Shown: positions 54,406 through 63,544, counted from the first letter of the stretch. The stretch: DNA of 64,000 bases from JAAFJT01 sp043744275 (GCA_043744275.1 JAYTUY010000151.1:1-64000), one strand, 5' to 3'. The notes: generated by a model not told the origin, from the sequence alone. Numbers and translations: made by a program.

Positions 54406-55965
54406 CTATTTATTCCTAAGTCGAATCACAGGGCAAATCAATTCCTCCAAAGAAATGCCGCCGTGTTGGAAAGTATTTCTGTAGTAAGTATTGTAATAGT
54501 TATAATTATTCGGATAGAGAAAATAGACATCTTCTTTAGCAAATATAAAAGTAGAGCTCACATTCGGACGCGGCAAACCAATGGATTTAGGGTCGCGTAT
54601 TTCAAGAACATCTCTCCTATCGTATTGCAAGTTTTTACCCACTTTATAGCGCAAATTCGTAGTCGTTTCCTTATCACCGACTACTTTTGAAGGTGATTTC
54701 ACCCGTATCGTCCCATGATCAGTGGTGACAAATAAGCGGACTTTCTTCTCCGATATTTTACGCAAAGCTGAATACAAAGGAGAGTTCAAAAACCAAGAGC
54801 GAGTGAGTGACCGATACGCTTTTTCATCACCTGCCAATTCTTTCAACACCTCCATTTCAGTGCGGGCATGAGAGAGCATATCAATAAAATTATAGACAAT
54901 AGCCGTAAAATCATTTCTTAAATAATTCAAGATATTGTCTTCCAATTGTTTACCATGGCCCACGTTAGTGACTTTAAAATAGTCGAATTTCCATGTTTTA
55001 CGTTGTATTTTCTGAATTTGCTCAGCTAAAAGGTCAGCTTCATGCAGATTTTTACCACCTTCTTCATTGTCATTGAGCCACCAATCGGGATGGCGGGCTT
55101 CTATTTCAGCAGGGGTTGTGCCTGCGAAAATGGCATTGCGGCTGTATTGCGTAGAGGCGGGCAATATGCTATAAAAATAGTCTTCTTCTTCTATTTTAAA
55201 CAATTCTGAAATCAAAGGCTCTATCACTTTCCATTGGTCGAAACGGAGGTTGTCTAAGAGCAAAAATACTGAGGGGGTGCCATCGCCTACATGAGGGAAT
55301 ATTTTATTTTTCATGAGATTGTGGCTCATAGTCGGAGCTGAATCTTTTTTAGAACCATACCAATCCACATAGTTTTTGCCGACATATTTTGAGAACTCTG
55401 TATTGGCTTCTTGCTTCTGTGTAGCCAATATTTCAGACATATCATCTGAGCCACTGGCATCCAATCGCAATTCCCAACTGATGAGTTTTTTATACACATC
55501 CACCCACTCCACATGATCCATACCGCTCTGGATTTGGATAAAAAGCTCTCTAAAATTTTGCTGATAATCCGAAGTCGTGCGCTCGCTCACGAGGCGTTTG
55601 TTGTCAATAATTTTCTTTAAAGACAAGAGAATTTGATTGGGATTGACCGGTTTTATCAAATAATCGGCAATTTGTTGACCGATGGCATCTTCCATCACGT
55701 GTTCCGCTTCGTTTTTCGTAATCATCACGACGGGCAGATTGGGCTGCATGTCTTTGATGCGCGAGAGGGTTTCCAGACCTGTCAAACCTGGCATACTTTC
55801 ATCGAGGAAAACGACATCAATGTCTTTATTGGTTTCACATTCTTCTAAGGCATCGTGACCGTTTGATACGGTAATCACTTCGTAGCCTTTTTTTTCTAAA
55901 AACATGGTATGGGGTTTCAATAAGTCAATCTCGTCGTCTGCCCAAAGGATTTTAATTTTATCCAT
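54406..55965 (-). CDS. porX: PorX, response regulator with PglZ domain (T9SS control)
   Basis: 519 residues. The N-terminal receiver has the acidic pocket WADDE (Asp10, Asp11), phosphoacceptor Asp55 in FLDESMPG and Lys near residue 105 (YLIKPVNP). A helical linker leads to the PglZ/alkaline-phosphatase-like domain (about 210-519) with FLLLDNLRFDQW, DMLSHAR and TTDHGTIRV metal-binding motifs. This pairing is the hallmark of PorX, which with PorY governs T9SS genes and sigma factor activity in Bacteroidota. It fits the T9SS-sorted proteins elsewhere in the window. One dispersed word (55266) reads TPSV. Confidence 0.93.
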   Translation of the reverse strand: MDKIKILWADDEIDLLKPHTMFLEKKGYEVITVSNGHDALEECETNKDIDVVFLDESMPGLTGLETLSRIKDMQPNLPVVMITKNEAEHVMEDAIGQQIADYLIKPVNPNQILLSLKKIIDNKRLVSERTTSDYQQNFRELFIQIQSGMDHVEWVDVYKKLISWELRLDASGSDDMSEILATQKQEANTEFSKYVGKNYVDWYGSKKDSAPTMSHNLMKNKIFPHVGDGTPSVFLLLDNLRFDQWKVIEPLISELFKIEEEDYFYSILPASTQYSRNAIFAGTTPAEIEARHPDWWLNDNEEGGKNLHEADLLAEQIQKIQRKTWKFDYFKVTNVGHGKQLEDNILNYLRNDFTAIVYNFIDMLSHARTEMEVLKELAGDEKAYRSLTRSWFLNSPLYSALRKISEKKVRLFVTTDHGTIRVKSPSKVVGDKETTTNLRYKVGKNLQYDRRDVLEIRDPKSIGLPRPNVSSTFIFAKEDVYFLYPNNYNYYNTYYRNTFQHGGISLEELICPVIRLRNK

Positions 55966-55972
55966 AAATTTA

Positions 55973-56008
55973 ATTAGGAATTAGGAATTAGGAATTAGGA
56001 ATTAGGAA
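55973..56008. repeat. Five tandem ATTAGGA heptamers upstream of porX
   Basis: ATTAGGA is repeated five times without interruption, starting 8 nt before the porX ATG on the minus-strand side. It lies in the leader or promoter of porX. Copy number could vary by slippage. Related GAATTAGGATT words occur downstream of porX (54279). Confidence 0.9.
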
Positions 56009-56054
56009 TGTTTAATTTGTTGATAATAAATTAGTTGTGGTAATAAATTTTTTA

Positions 56055-56159
56055 TTTTCCCCCTAACCCCCAAGGGGGAATCCCTGAGGGAGTATGGAAA
56101 AATAAGCGTTAAATGTTCAATACTTCCAAAGCATTCCCCCTTGGGGGTTAGGGGGAAAA
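56055..56159. repeat. Long inverted repeat (TTTTCCCCCTAACCC family), copy 2
   Basis: Perfect 27-nt arms 56055-56081 and 56133-56159, homologous to 33860-33981 in arms and in the inner ACTTCCAAAG. It lies between the pcaB stop and the porX heptamers and may form a strong terminator for the pca operon. Confidence 0.92.
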
Positions 56160-56196
56160 CGAAACACAAAGCACTCAAATATCATTATATTCAATT

Positions 56197-57534
56197 TCAC
56201 CCTTCAAAAGAATTAAGCTCAGAAATTTCTCTTAAAACATCTTCAATAATTTCACTTGAAATGCCCATTTGCCCATCCGCTTGCAAGGCATTATGCCAAT
56301 TTATTTTTAAATCAATAGTTAATTTATCTAAAGCATCTGCTAAATGCACCCCCTCAGTAAAAACGATGCTACATGCTTTTTCAACAATTATTTTAGCTTC
56401 ATTTCGAGGTAAATATTGCGCTAAAATAAAACTGGCTGCTTCTGAAAATACCAAACCATTGAGGCTGTTCAAATTGCGCAACATCTGTTTTTCATTGACT
56501 TTCAAATGAGTGCTAATAGTTAAAGCATGGTTTAAAGCTGTGCCGCAATGGGTCATCATGGCAGGTAAATTTTGCCATTCTAATGCCCATGCTGTACCGT
56601 CACGCTCGTTGGCATGAATCATACTTTGCAATTGAAGGGCTGCTAATAGGGCATTTTGCTTGGCTAAAACGACGATGGCTTCGCTCAAAATAGGGTTGTT
56701 TTTATGCGGCATGGTACTCGATTTGCCACCCCCCTCAGTATTTTCAACGATTTCATTGATTTCTGTTTGCGACATAATCAAAATGTCCTGCGCCATTTTG
56801 CCCAGACTGCCCGTCACCATCGCGAGCCAATTTGCCCATTCAGCGAAGTTGTCACGCTGCGTATGCCACGGGTTTGAATCATTTAAATTCAAATAATCCG
56901 CTAATTTTTGACTAATTATTTTACCCTCATTTTTCCCTTTTGAATTATTGAGTGATGAAAGCGTTCCAACAGCCCCTCCGAACTGCACCACCAATAATCG
57001 GGGCTTCATTTGCTCCAATCTTTCAAGGTGTCGGATAAAAGGTTTTGCCCAATTCGCCACCTTTAAACCGAAAGGAATCGGCACAGCTTGTTGCGTGCGA
57101 GTGCGCCCAATCATAGGCGTTTGGGCATGTTTTTCTATTAAAATGCTGAGGTTTTGTATTAAAACGTGTATTCTTTTTTCAAAAATAGAAATGGCATTTT
57201 TAATGATTAAAACCTGCGCCGTATCCATCACGTCTTGAGAAGTTGCTCCAAAATGGATATAATCTTTGGCATCATCAGGCAAATATTGTTTAGCCAAAGC
57301 AATCAAAGTGATGGTCGGAATGCCATTTTGAAGTGTTCCTTCTGCCAAATACTGAGGGGGTATCTCCACATCTTTCAAACTTTCCGCAATTGCCTCCGCT
57401 GCTTTTTTGGGTATAATACCTAAGTCACCTTGCGCACGCGCCAAAGCTATTTCAAACTGCAACATTTGATAAACCAACTGCTCCTCGGAACAGATAGCCG
57501 CTATTTCATTGTCTGATAGATATTTTGAAAACAT
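56197..57534 (-). CDS. pcaB: 3-carboxy-cis,cis-muconate cycloisomerase
   Basis: Fumarase/aspartase-superfamily enzyme converting beta-carboxymuconate to gamma-carboxymuconolactone. 445 residues. The superfamily signature is GGKSSTMPHKNNP (SSxMPxKxNP). Catalytic-site features include HFGATSQDVMDTA and GRTRTQQAVPIPFG. Adenylosuccinate lyase is the alternative from sequence alone, but its position next to pcaH, pcaG and pcaL decides for PcaB. It is the last gene of the operon, 15 nt after pcaG. Three dispersed words fall inside (56348, 56728, 57349). Confidence 0.9.
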   Translation of the reverse strand: MFSKYLSDNEIAAICSEEQLVYQMLQFEIALARAQGDLGIIPKKAAEAIAESLKDVEIPPQYLAEGTLQNGIPTITLIALAKQYLPDDAKDYIHFGATSQDVMDTAQVLIIKNAISIFEKRIHVLIQNLSILIEKHAQTPMIGRTRTQQAVPIPFGLKVANWAKPFIRHLERLEQMKPRLLVVQFGGAVGTLSSLNNSKGKNEGKIISQKLADYLNLNDSNPWHTQRDNFAEWANWLAMVTGSLGKMAQDILIMSQTEINEIVENTEGGGKSSTMPHKNNPILSEAIVVLAKQNALLAALQLQSMIHANERDGTAWALEWQNLPAMMTHCGTALNHALTISTHLKVNEKQMLRNLNSLNGLVFSEAASFILAQYLPRNEAKIIVEKACSIVFTEGVHLADALDKLTIDLKINWHNALQADGQMGISSEIIEDVLREISELNSFEG

Positions 57535-57548
57535 TTTTATAATTAATT

Positions 57549-58157
57549 CTACACCTCAAAAAATACAGTCTCCTCCTCCCCCTGCATCTTAATATCGAAC
57601 TCGTAAAATACAAGCCCATTCGCTTCTAATTTATTGGCTATCAATGTTTTACGCCGATTTTCAGGAACAGCTTTGAATAAATCATCTTGTTCATTGGCTG
57701 CCATATTATCTGAAAAATATAGTCGAGTATAAAGGTTTCTCAATGAGCCGCGCATCATCAATAGGACATCAATATGCGGGGCTTGACCATTGACTGAACC
57801 CGGTTTTATGGTGGCAAAGGTAAACCGATGTTCGGGATTTGTACCTGTGCCGAGCCTGCCAAAACCTGTAAAACCATCATTTTTATGCTGAATGGGTGTC
57901 GTCCGATATTGTCCGTTGGCATCAGCTTGAAAAAGTTCGATGACGGCATCTAAAATGGAAGCGCCATTGCCGTCTAAAACCCGACCTGTAATATATATGC
58001 GTTCACCCGCCGTGACGCAATTTTGAGGGTCAATATACGATTCAATCAACGAATCATTGATGATGCTATTGAATGGATAGCCGTATTGCTCGGCGGTGAG
58101 GCTGTATGCGAAAAATGGACCCACCGTTTGGGAAGGCGTTTGTCTTAATTTTTTCAT
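57549..58157 (-). CDS. pcaG: Protocatechuate 3,4-dioxygenase alpha subunit
   Basis: 202 residues. Intradiol dioxygenase fold with SQTVGPFFAYSLT at the N-terminus, VTAGERIYITGRVLDGNG, and FATIKPGSVNGQAPHIDVLLMMRG. The alpha chain lacks the iron ligands, which sit in the beta chain. It forms the ring-opening enzyme with PcaH. Its start overlaps the pcaH stop by 4 nt (ATGA). No dispersed word is present. Confidence 0.93.
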   Translation of the reverse strand: MKKLRQTPSQTVGPFFAYSLTAEQYGYPFNSIINDSLIESYIDPQNCVTAGERIYITGRVLDGNGASILDAVIELFQADANGQYRTTPIQHKNDGFTGFGRLGTGTNPEHRFTFATIKPGSVNGQAPHIDVLLMMRGSLRNLYTRLYFSDNMAANEQDDLFKAVPENRRKTLIANKLEANGLVFYEFDIKMQGEEETVFFEV

Positions 58158-58831
58158 TCAAAAGGTGTTGATTTTTCCCCATTTAAAACGATGTTAAATT
58201 CATAAGCCAAAGCAAATTCAGGCTCTGTCCAATCCATTTTGAATTTGGCAATCAATAATTCTCGCGCATGGATAGGCACGGCTTGAAAAATGGGGTCATA
58301 ATCAAACAAAGGGTCGCCTGGGAAGTACATTTGAGTGACCAAACGGTGTTCAATTTGATGCCCCAAAATCGAGAAATGGATATGATTTGGACGCCAAGCA
58401 TTGTGGTGATTGCCCCACGGGTATGCCCCTGGTTTGATGGTATAAAAGGTATAATTGCCCTCTTTATCGCTCAATAACCTGCCGCCGCCTAAGAAATTAG
58501 GGTCGAGCGGTGCGTCATGAATTTCGGCTTTGTGGATATATCGCCCTGCCGCATTGGCTTGCCAAATTTCAATCAATACATTGGGCAATGGCGTGCCATA
58601 TTCGTCCGTGATTTTACCCGATACTTTGATGCGTTCGCCTATGGGTTCACCATTTTTACGAGCGTTTTTAGTCAAATCATTATCAAATTCGCCGATGACG
58701 GATTCGCCATAAACGGGCAATCGAAGTTGCCTCAAATACTCTTTGACGGGCATCAAAGGGCGGGTCGGGCTGCGTAAAATCGTCGATTTATAGTCGGGAT
58801 ATAGATGCGGTGGTTGGACGTCGAAATTCAT
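58154..58831 (-). CDS. pcaH: Protocatechuate 3,4-dioxygenase beta subunit
   Basis: 225 residues. The iron(III) ligands are visible: one Tyr in AGRYIHK, the second in GAYPWGNH, and the two His in RPNHIHF. It opens protocatechuate to beta-carboxy-cis,cis-muconate with O2. Length is normal. It precedes pcaG with coupled translation. No dispersed word is present. It follows pcaL after a 107-nt gap with a palindrome (58898). Confidence 0.95.
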   Translation of the reverse strand: MNFDVQPPHLYPDYKSTILRSPTRPLMPVKEYLRQLRLPVYGESVIGEFDNDLTKNARKNGEPIGERIKVSGKITDEYGTPLPNVLIEIWQANAAGRYIHKAEIHDAPLDPNFLGGGRLLSDKEGNYTFYTIKPGAYPWGNHHNAWRPNHIHFSILGHQIEHRLVTQMYFPGDPLFDYDPIFQAVPIHARELLIAKFKMDWTEPEFALAYEFNIVLNGEKSTPFE

Positions 58832-58897
58832 TTTTGTTTGATTTTAATTTATAAACCCCTGTGTAAAGTGTTGATTTTCAATTAGTTAGATATAGTA

Positions 58898-58932
58898 CAA
58901 CCCTACGAGGGTTTGAAACCCTCGTAGGGTTG
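58898..58932. repeat. Palindrome CAACCCTACGAGGGTTTGAAACCCTCGTAGGGTTG
   Basis: Near-perfect inverted repeat with 14-bp arms around TTTGAAA, in the pcaL-pcaH gap, where it could form a hairpin in the operon transcript. Similar short palindromes occur at 60151. Confidence 0.9.
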
Positions 58933-58938
58933 AAACTC

Positions 58939-60132
58939 TCATTTTATATCAAAAACCTCCTTCGCTATTTTCATCGCTCCATTCGTAACAGGCACACCTG
59001 CATAAATGCCAATGTGCAATAAAACTTCTTTCACATCTTCAACGCTTGCGCCCGTGTTGCGCGTTGCTCGGAAGTGCATGGCTAATTCCTCTTCATATCC
59101 GAGGGCTGCCAAAACGGCTATCGTAATCATGCTGCGCTCGCGCTTGGTGAGTGCTGGACGTGACCAAATTGCGCCCCATGCGCTATTGGTGATATACTCT
59201 TGAAAGTCTTTATCGAAATCCGTTTTATTGGCTTCGGCTCTGTCCACGTGGGCATCGCCGAGGACGGCGCGGCGGGTTTTCATGCCTAATTCGTAGAGAA
59301 GCCCCCCTGCCCCCGTGGGGGCAGTACCTCTGAGCGTAGAATTTGAATTTTCAGTATTAATAAAATTTAAAATATGGGCTGCTACTACTGAGGGGGTCTC
59401 CACGCAGGGAATATGCCCGACGCCTTCGATTTCAACATATTGAGCATTGGGTATTTTATCAGCCATTGCCTTCACCAATGCTGGCGGTGTTGAGCCATCT
59501 ACACTGCCTGATATGCAAAGGGTTGGTATATTAATATGTGCAATTTCAGCAGTTAAATCGTTGATTTTCAAGGCTTCGCAGGCTTGAATATAGCCTTTGC
59601 CGGGTGAATTGGCGAGCATATTCGCATAGCCATTTAATTCATTCGGTTGGTTTTGATGGAAATTTTCTGAAAACCAAACTTTCATTATCCCCTCAGTAAT
59701 GGAGCTAATTCCGTCATTTTTAACCTTATTGATTCTCAAATCCCATGTTTCAGCCGAGCCGATTTTAGGAGCAGTATTACTCAAAACCAATTTTTCAATT
59801 CTATCCGCCTGATTTACCGCTAAGTATTGCCCGATGACACCGCCAATGGATAAACCGACAATCACCGCTTTTTGAATAGATAAAGCATCCATCAATCCGA
59901 TGACATCGCTTGCATAGTCGCTTATATTTAAAGGTGTACTCGACACTTCGGATAAACCATGCCCTTGTTTATCAAAGCATAAAATTGAGCCATGATATTT
60001 TAAAACCTCGACGACATTATCCCAAATCCTAAAATCTGTTCCGAGCGAATTAATGAATACGAATGTCCTTTCGCTGTTGGTTTGCAGGTATTTATAGTGG
60101 ATGGTGTGCCCGTTTATTTTTATAAAAGTCAT
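58939..60132 (-). CDS. pcaL: PcaL: 3-oxoadipate enol-lactonase / carboxymuconolactone decarboxylase fusion
   Basis: 397 residues. The N-terminal alpha/beta hydrolase (1-~262) is PcaD-like, with nucleophile Ser in VGLSIGGVIG, Asp in GSVDGST and His in GVGHIPCVE. The C-terminal ~125 residues are PcaC-like (carboxymuconolactone decarboxylase) with RSMITIAVLAALG and the His in LLHIGIYAGVP. It carries out two consecutive steps to 3-oxoadipate. The domain linker (~265-285) is encoded by a palindromic DNA repeat (59307-59324) and contains TAPTGAGG. Two dispersed words lie inside (59385 TPSV, 59688 ITEGI). Confidence 0.93.
   Translation of the reverse strand: MTFIKINGHTIHYKYLQTNSERTFVFINSLGTDFRIWDNVVEVLKYHGSILCFDKQGHGLSEVSSTPLNISDYASDVIGLMDALSIQKAVIVGLSIGGVIGQYLAVNQADRIEKLVLSNTAPKIGSAETWDLRINKVKNDGISSITEGIMKVWFSENFHQNQPNELNGYANMLANSPGKGYIQACEALKINDLTAEIAHINIPTLCISGSVDGSTPPALVKAMADKIPNAQYVEIEGVGHIPCVETPSVVAAHILNFINTENSNSTLRGTAPTGAGGLLYELGMKTRRAVLGDAHVDRAEANKTDFDKDFQEYITNSAWGAIWSRPALTKRERSMITIAVLAALGYEEELAMHFRATRNTGASVEDVKEVLLHIGIYAGVPVTNGAMKIAKEVFDIK
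59307..59324. repeat. GC-rich palindrome in the pcaL domain linker
   Basis: CTGCCCCCGTGGGGGCAG, 8-bp arms with a GT centre, unusually GC-rich for this genome. It lies at the boundary of the hydrolase and decarboxylase domains and is translated as part of TAPTGAGG. Confidence 0.85.
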
Positions 60133-60150
60133 TGTATATCAATGAGTTAC

Positions 60151-60183
60151 AAACCTTATAGGTTTTTAAAACCTATAAGGTTT
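60151..60183. repeat. Palindrome AAACCTTATAGGTTTTTAAAACCTATAAGGTTT
   Basis: Inverted repeat with about 14-bp arms in the pobA-pcaL gap (60133-60191). It may form a hairpin that adjusts downstream expression within the operon. Confidence 0.9.
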
Positions 60184-60191
60184 CAGTTGAA

Positions 60192-61379
60192 TTAAACCTC
60201 TTTTAACCCCACATAATTCTCCGCAATCGTCGTCGCATAAGCCGTTGAAAGGCGGATATAATCAAATTTTGCTTTTTGCAACTGGTAGATAAAAGAACCA
60301 TGTTCGGCTTGTTTATGAAACAATTGAGTCATAAAATTAGAAAAATCCTGCGCTCGCCATATCCTTCTCAAGCAATCGGTTGAATAATTTTTCAATAAAT
60401 CATCTTGATTTTTTTCATAAAACTGAGTCAAAGCGGCTGATAAAAGGCGGACATCAGCTACTGCCAAATTCAAGCCTTTGCCACCTGTTGGCGGTACAAT
60501 ATGCGCAGCATCGCCTGCTACAAACAGCCGCCCGTGCTGCATATTATCAATCATAAAACTCCGCATGGGCGTGATGCTTTTTTCAAAAATGTTACCTCGA
60601 TTGAGTTTAAAATTGGGATTATTTTTATCTTTTAAACGGATTTCTAATTCATCCCAAATCTGCTCATCTGTCCAATTTTCTACTTTATCGCTATTATCTA
60701 CTTGAATATACAAGCGACTGACCGTTTCCGAACGCATACTGTGCAGCGCAAAACCGCGCTCATGATAGGCATAAATTAATTCATCGGACGAAGGCGGCGC
60801 ATACGCCAATATGCCCAACCAACTAAACGGATACTCGATGCGATATTCCTGATAAGAATCCTTGGGCAAAGTGGCTCGGCTGATGCCATGATAGCCATCG
60901 CAACCCGCAACAAAATCGCATTCGAGGGTATGCTGTTCGCCATTCAATTCATAATGAATAATGGGAGAATCCGTTTCAATACCTTCAATTTTAGAAGCAA
61001 ATGCTTCAAAATGGATAGTTCCGCCTTGATTTAAACGCGCTGCAATCAGGTCTTTCACAACTTCCTGTTGACCATAAATTGTGATACATCTGCCGCCTGT
61101 CAATTCCTTAAACGGTACGCGTTGATGCACGCCATCGAAACTCAAATAGACGCCATGATGCTCGATGCCCTCTTGAATCAGGCGGTCTGCCACGCCCAAA
61201 TCTTTCAGCAAATCCACTGTATTTTGCTCTAAAAGCCCTGCCCGAACCCTTGATTCTACATAATTTTGACTGCGATTTTCAAGGATTATAGAGAAGATGC
61301 CTTGCTTTGCTAAAAGCAATGACAAGGTCAATCCAGCGGGACCTGCGCCGATGATTCCCACTTGGGTTTTATGATGCAT
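60192..61379 (-). CDS. pobA: 4-hydroxybenzoate 3-monooxygenase
   Basis: 395-residue FAD flavoprotein that hydroxylates 4-hydroxybenzoate to protocatechuate with NAD(P)H and O2. The FAD fold is GIIGAGPAGLTLSLLLA, the middle motif is CDFVAGCDGYHGISR (DG motif) and the second FAD motif GDAAHIVPPTGGKGLNLAVADV. Length matches PobA. It feeds PcaHG directly. It has no adjacent pobR or pcaQ-type regulator in the window. No dispersed word is inside. Confidence 0.93.
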   Translation of the reverse strand: MHHKTQVGIIGAGPAGLTLSLLLAKQGIFSIILENRSQNYVESRVRAGLLEQNTVDLLKDLGVADRLIQEGIEHHGVYLSFDGVHQRVPFKELTGGRCITIYGQQEVVKDLIAARLNQGGTIHFEAFASKIEGIETDSPIIHYELNGEQHTLECDFVAGCDGYHGISRATLPKDSYQEYRIEYPFSWLGILAYAPPSSDELIYAYHERGFALHSMRSETVSRLYIQVDNSDKVENWTDEQIWDELEIRLKDKNNPNFKLNRGNIFEKSITPMRSFMIDNMQHGRLFVAGDAAHIVPPTGGKGLNLAVADVRLLSAALTQFYEKNQDDLLKNYSTDCLRRIWRAQDFSNFMTQLFHKQAEHGSFIYQLQKAKFDYIRLSTAYATTIAENYVGLKEV

Positions 61380-61402
61380 ATTAATCTATTTTTCTTCTAT
61401 TT

Positions 61403-61915
61403 TTACTGAGGGGGTGGTGGACCTTGAGGTCTTTTCAAAATCAAACTATCGGCTGGATATTGCGCTTTTATGGAATCCATATTTGTTCTCGCCCATTTGA
61501 TGAGCGTTTCACGTTGAGCATCTGAAAGATTCGAGCCTGAGTGCAAGCCCAAGTATGTGTATTCATGCAAAGGCATTTCCTTTTTTTCAACTTGCTCCGC
61601 TATTTCATCAAACTTTTTGTTTTGAAAACCAATTTTACGCGTGACAAAATTTGAGAAATTGAGTTCCTTTTTTCCTTCTTTTACATGGTCGTCGAGCCAC
61701 CACGCTGTTGGCTGTACATTAGCATACCAAGGATATTCCGTTTTGTTGCTATGACAATCGTAGCAAGCCACTTTCAGAATAGCTTCCACATCAGTAGGAA
61801 TAGCATATTTTTTTGACATGTGATTCGTTTGGTCATCAGAATCATTTTTTGCAGGGCGAATAAATTGGATAACGACAAATACAGCTAATAAGCCTAATAG
61901 GATTTTCTTTACCAT
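61403..61915 (-). CDS. Haem-binding domain (cytochrome c-like) protein
   Basis: 170 residues. An N-terminal membrane anchor (ILLGLLAVFVVIQFIRPA) is followed by a haem-attachment motif CYDCH in VACYDCHSNKTEYPWYANVQP, typical of the Haem_bd family. The ending GPPPPQ-stop is encoded by a dispersed word (61403), whose CAGTAA supplies both the final Gln and the stop codon. It is a possible periplasmic electron carrier; partner unknown. It lies 23 nt before pobA on the same strand. Confidence 0.85.
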   Translation of the reverse strand: MVKKILLGLLAVFVVIQFIRPAKNDSDDQTNHMSKKYAIPTDVEAILKVACYDCHSNKTEYPWYANVQPTAWWLDDHVKEGKKELNFSNFVTRKIGFQNKKFDEIAEQVEKKEMPLHEYTYLGLHSGSNLSDAQRETLIKWARTNMDSIKAQYPADSLILKRPQGPPPPQ

Positions 61916-61962
61916 TTTGTTTAAAGTTTGATTTATAATAATGAAATTTCGTTAGTTTCACT

Positions 61963-62535
61963 TTATTCTCTTTGAAATTCGCCCGTTGCCCGAATCTGAA
62001 TGACATCACCGACCATGATATTGGCTAATTTTCCACCAATGCCAAAATCACTTCTTTTGATAGTCGTCAATGCTTTCATACCTAATTGTAGCTTCTTATT
62101 CTTCGGGTCTGGATGGGCAGCAGGTCCATTCATAGTCACATCAAAAGTCACCACTTTCGTTATGCCTTTGATGGTTAAATTGCCAACCATTGTGTATTTA
62201 TTGCCTTTAATTTTTTTAAAAGACGTGCTTTTAAATGTGAGCGATGGAAATTGAGCCACATTAAACATGTCCTCACTTTTCAAGTGATTGTCTCTCATTT
62301 CGAGGTCTGTATTAAGGCTTGCAGACTCAATACTCACTTCAAAAACAGCATCAGACAAATCGGCTTTTGTAGCCGTAATTTTACCATCAAATTTTTTGAA
62401 ATAGCCATCCACTTCAGAAATGCCATGATGTTCAGCAATAAAAGTGAATTTAGAGTGCCCTTTGTCAATCGTCCATTGTGCATGAGTGGCTATTGAAGCC
62501 AATAAAAATGTTAGAATAAAAATTCCTTTTTTCAT
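61963..62535 (-). CDS. YceI-family periplasmic protein
   Basis: 190 residues with a signal peptide (MKKGIFILTFLLASIATHAQ). The mature part is a YceI lipocalin-like barrel: WTIDKGHSKFTFIAEHHGIS, the SADMFNVAQFPSLTFKS region and TIKGITKVVTFDV. Members bind polyisoprenoids. It lies upstream of the haem protein on the same strand (47-nt gap). No dispersed word is inside. Confidence 0.92.
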   Translation of the reverse strand: MKKGIFILTFLLASIATHAQWTIDKGHSKFTFIAEHHGISEVDGYFKKFDGKITATKADLSDAVFEVSIESASLNTDLEMRDNHLKSEDMFNVAQFPSLTFKSTSFKKIKGNKYTMVGNLTIKGITKVVTFDVTMNGPAAHPDPKNKKLQLGMKALTTIKRSDFGIGGKLANIMVGDVIQIRATGEFQRE

Positions 62536-62733
62536 GATTTCTTTTTTAAAATTTTAGTTAAAAATAAGGGTGTAAATAAACCATGATAGACCACTCCAAA
62601 GCTCAAAATACTGAGGGGTGCTTACATGATGTTGTAAAACTAATTTTTCAAAATGAATAAAATGCCATGATTATACTGTTAAGGATATTCGTCCGATAGT
62701 TTCCTTCATATCTTCGATGCTTAATTTATTTAA

Positions 62734-63489
62734 TTAATCAAAAATCGCCACTGCCCGTGTCCATCCTGCACTCGCTCCCTTGATTTTAGCAGGAAAACAA
62801 GCCACTTTGAAGCCAAAAGGGGGTAATTGGTCAAGATTCGCTAATTTTTCAATTTGACAATATTCCTTTTCAATGCCGACATAATGCGCTTGCCAAATAA
62901 TGCCCGGACGAGGGTTTTGACGATAATCAGCTGCTTGAATATGCAAAGGAATATCCCAACCCCAACCATCTGTACCCATCACTTTAATGCCTTGGTCAAT
63001 GAGCCAATGCGTTGCCACCGCCGAAGCCCCAACGTGGATTTTGACAAAATCATCGTCATGAATGCGCTTATCGGCATCGCAACGAATCAATACAATATCG
63101 AAAGGTTTGAGGGTATAATTAATAGCCGCTAATTTCTCCTGCAAATCTTCTGGCTCAAACATATAGCCATCGGGTTTGTCCGTAAAATCCAAGACAACGC
63201 CATCGTGAAAGAACCAATCTAAAGGCATTTCATCAATCGTTCTGGATGGTTTGCCTTCGCAAGTCGGGAAATAATGGTAAGGTGCATCCACATGCGTACC
63301 GCAATGACTGGTGACGGATAAAAACTCGCCAGCTGGTCCATTGCCTTCAATAAATACGTCGGTCAAGCCTTCAAACAGCTTGCCGCCCATTTTTTTCGCC
63401 CCTTCTTTATGGTCTTCATAGATGATTTTAGTCGGTAGCGGCTCTTTTATTTCTTCTGAAATGGTGACGGATAGGTCTATTATTTTCAT
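62734..63489 (-). CDS. Cyclase-family protein (kynurenine formamidase-like)
   Basis: 251 residues. The metal-binding motif is HCGTHVDAPYHYFP (HxGTHxDxPxH), and PFDIVLIRCDADKRI plus MGTDGWGWDIPLHIQ follow, as in the cyclase/KynB-like family of Zn-dependent amidohydrolases. The substrate could be an N-formyl or related amide; not resolved. It is separated from YceI by 198 nt that include a dispersed word (62608), so its link to the pca operon is not shown. Confidence 0.88.
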   Translation of the reverse strand: MKIIDLSVTISEEIKEPLPTKIIYEDHKEGAKKMGGKLFEGLTDVFIEGNGPAGEFLSVTSHCGTHVDAPYHYFPTCEGKPSRTIDEMPLDWFFHDGVVLDFTDKPDGYMFEPEDLQEKLAAINYTLKPFDIVLIRCDADKRIHDDDFVKIHVGASAVATHWLIDQGIKVMGTDGWGWDIPLHIQAADYRQNPRPGIIWQAHYVGIEKEYCQIEKLANLDQLPPFGFKVACFPAKIKGASAGWTRAVAIFD

Positions 63490-63544
63490 TTTTCTAAATT
63501 TTTAAATTTTAATTCCAATAATAATTTATCAAGAGAATTACTGG

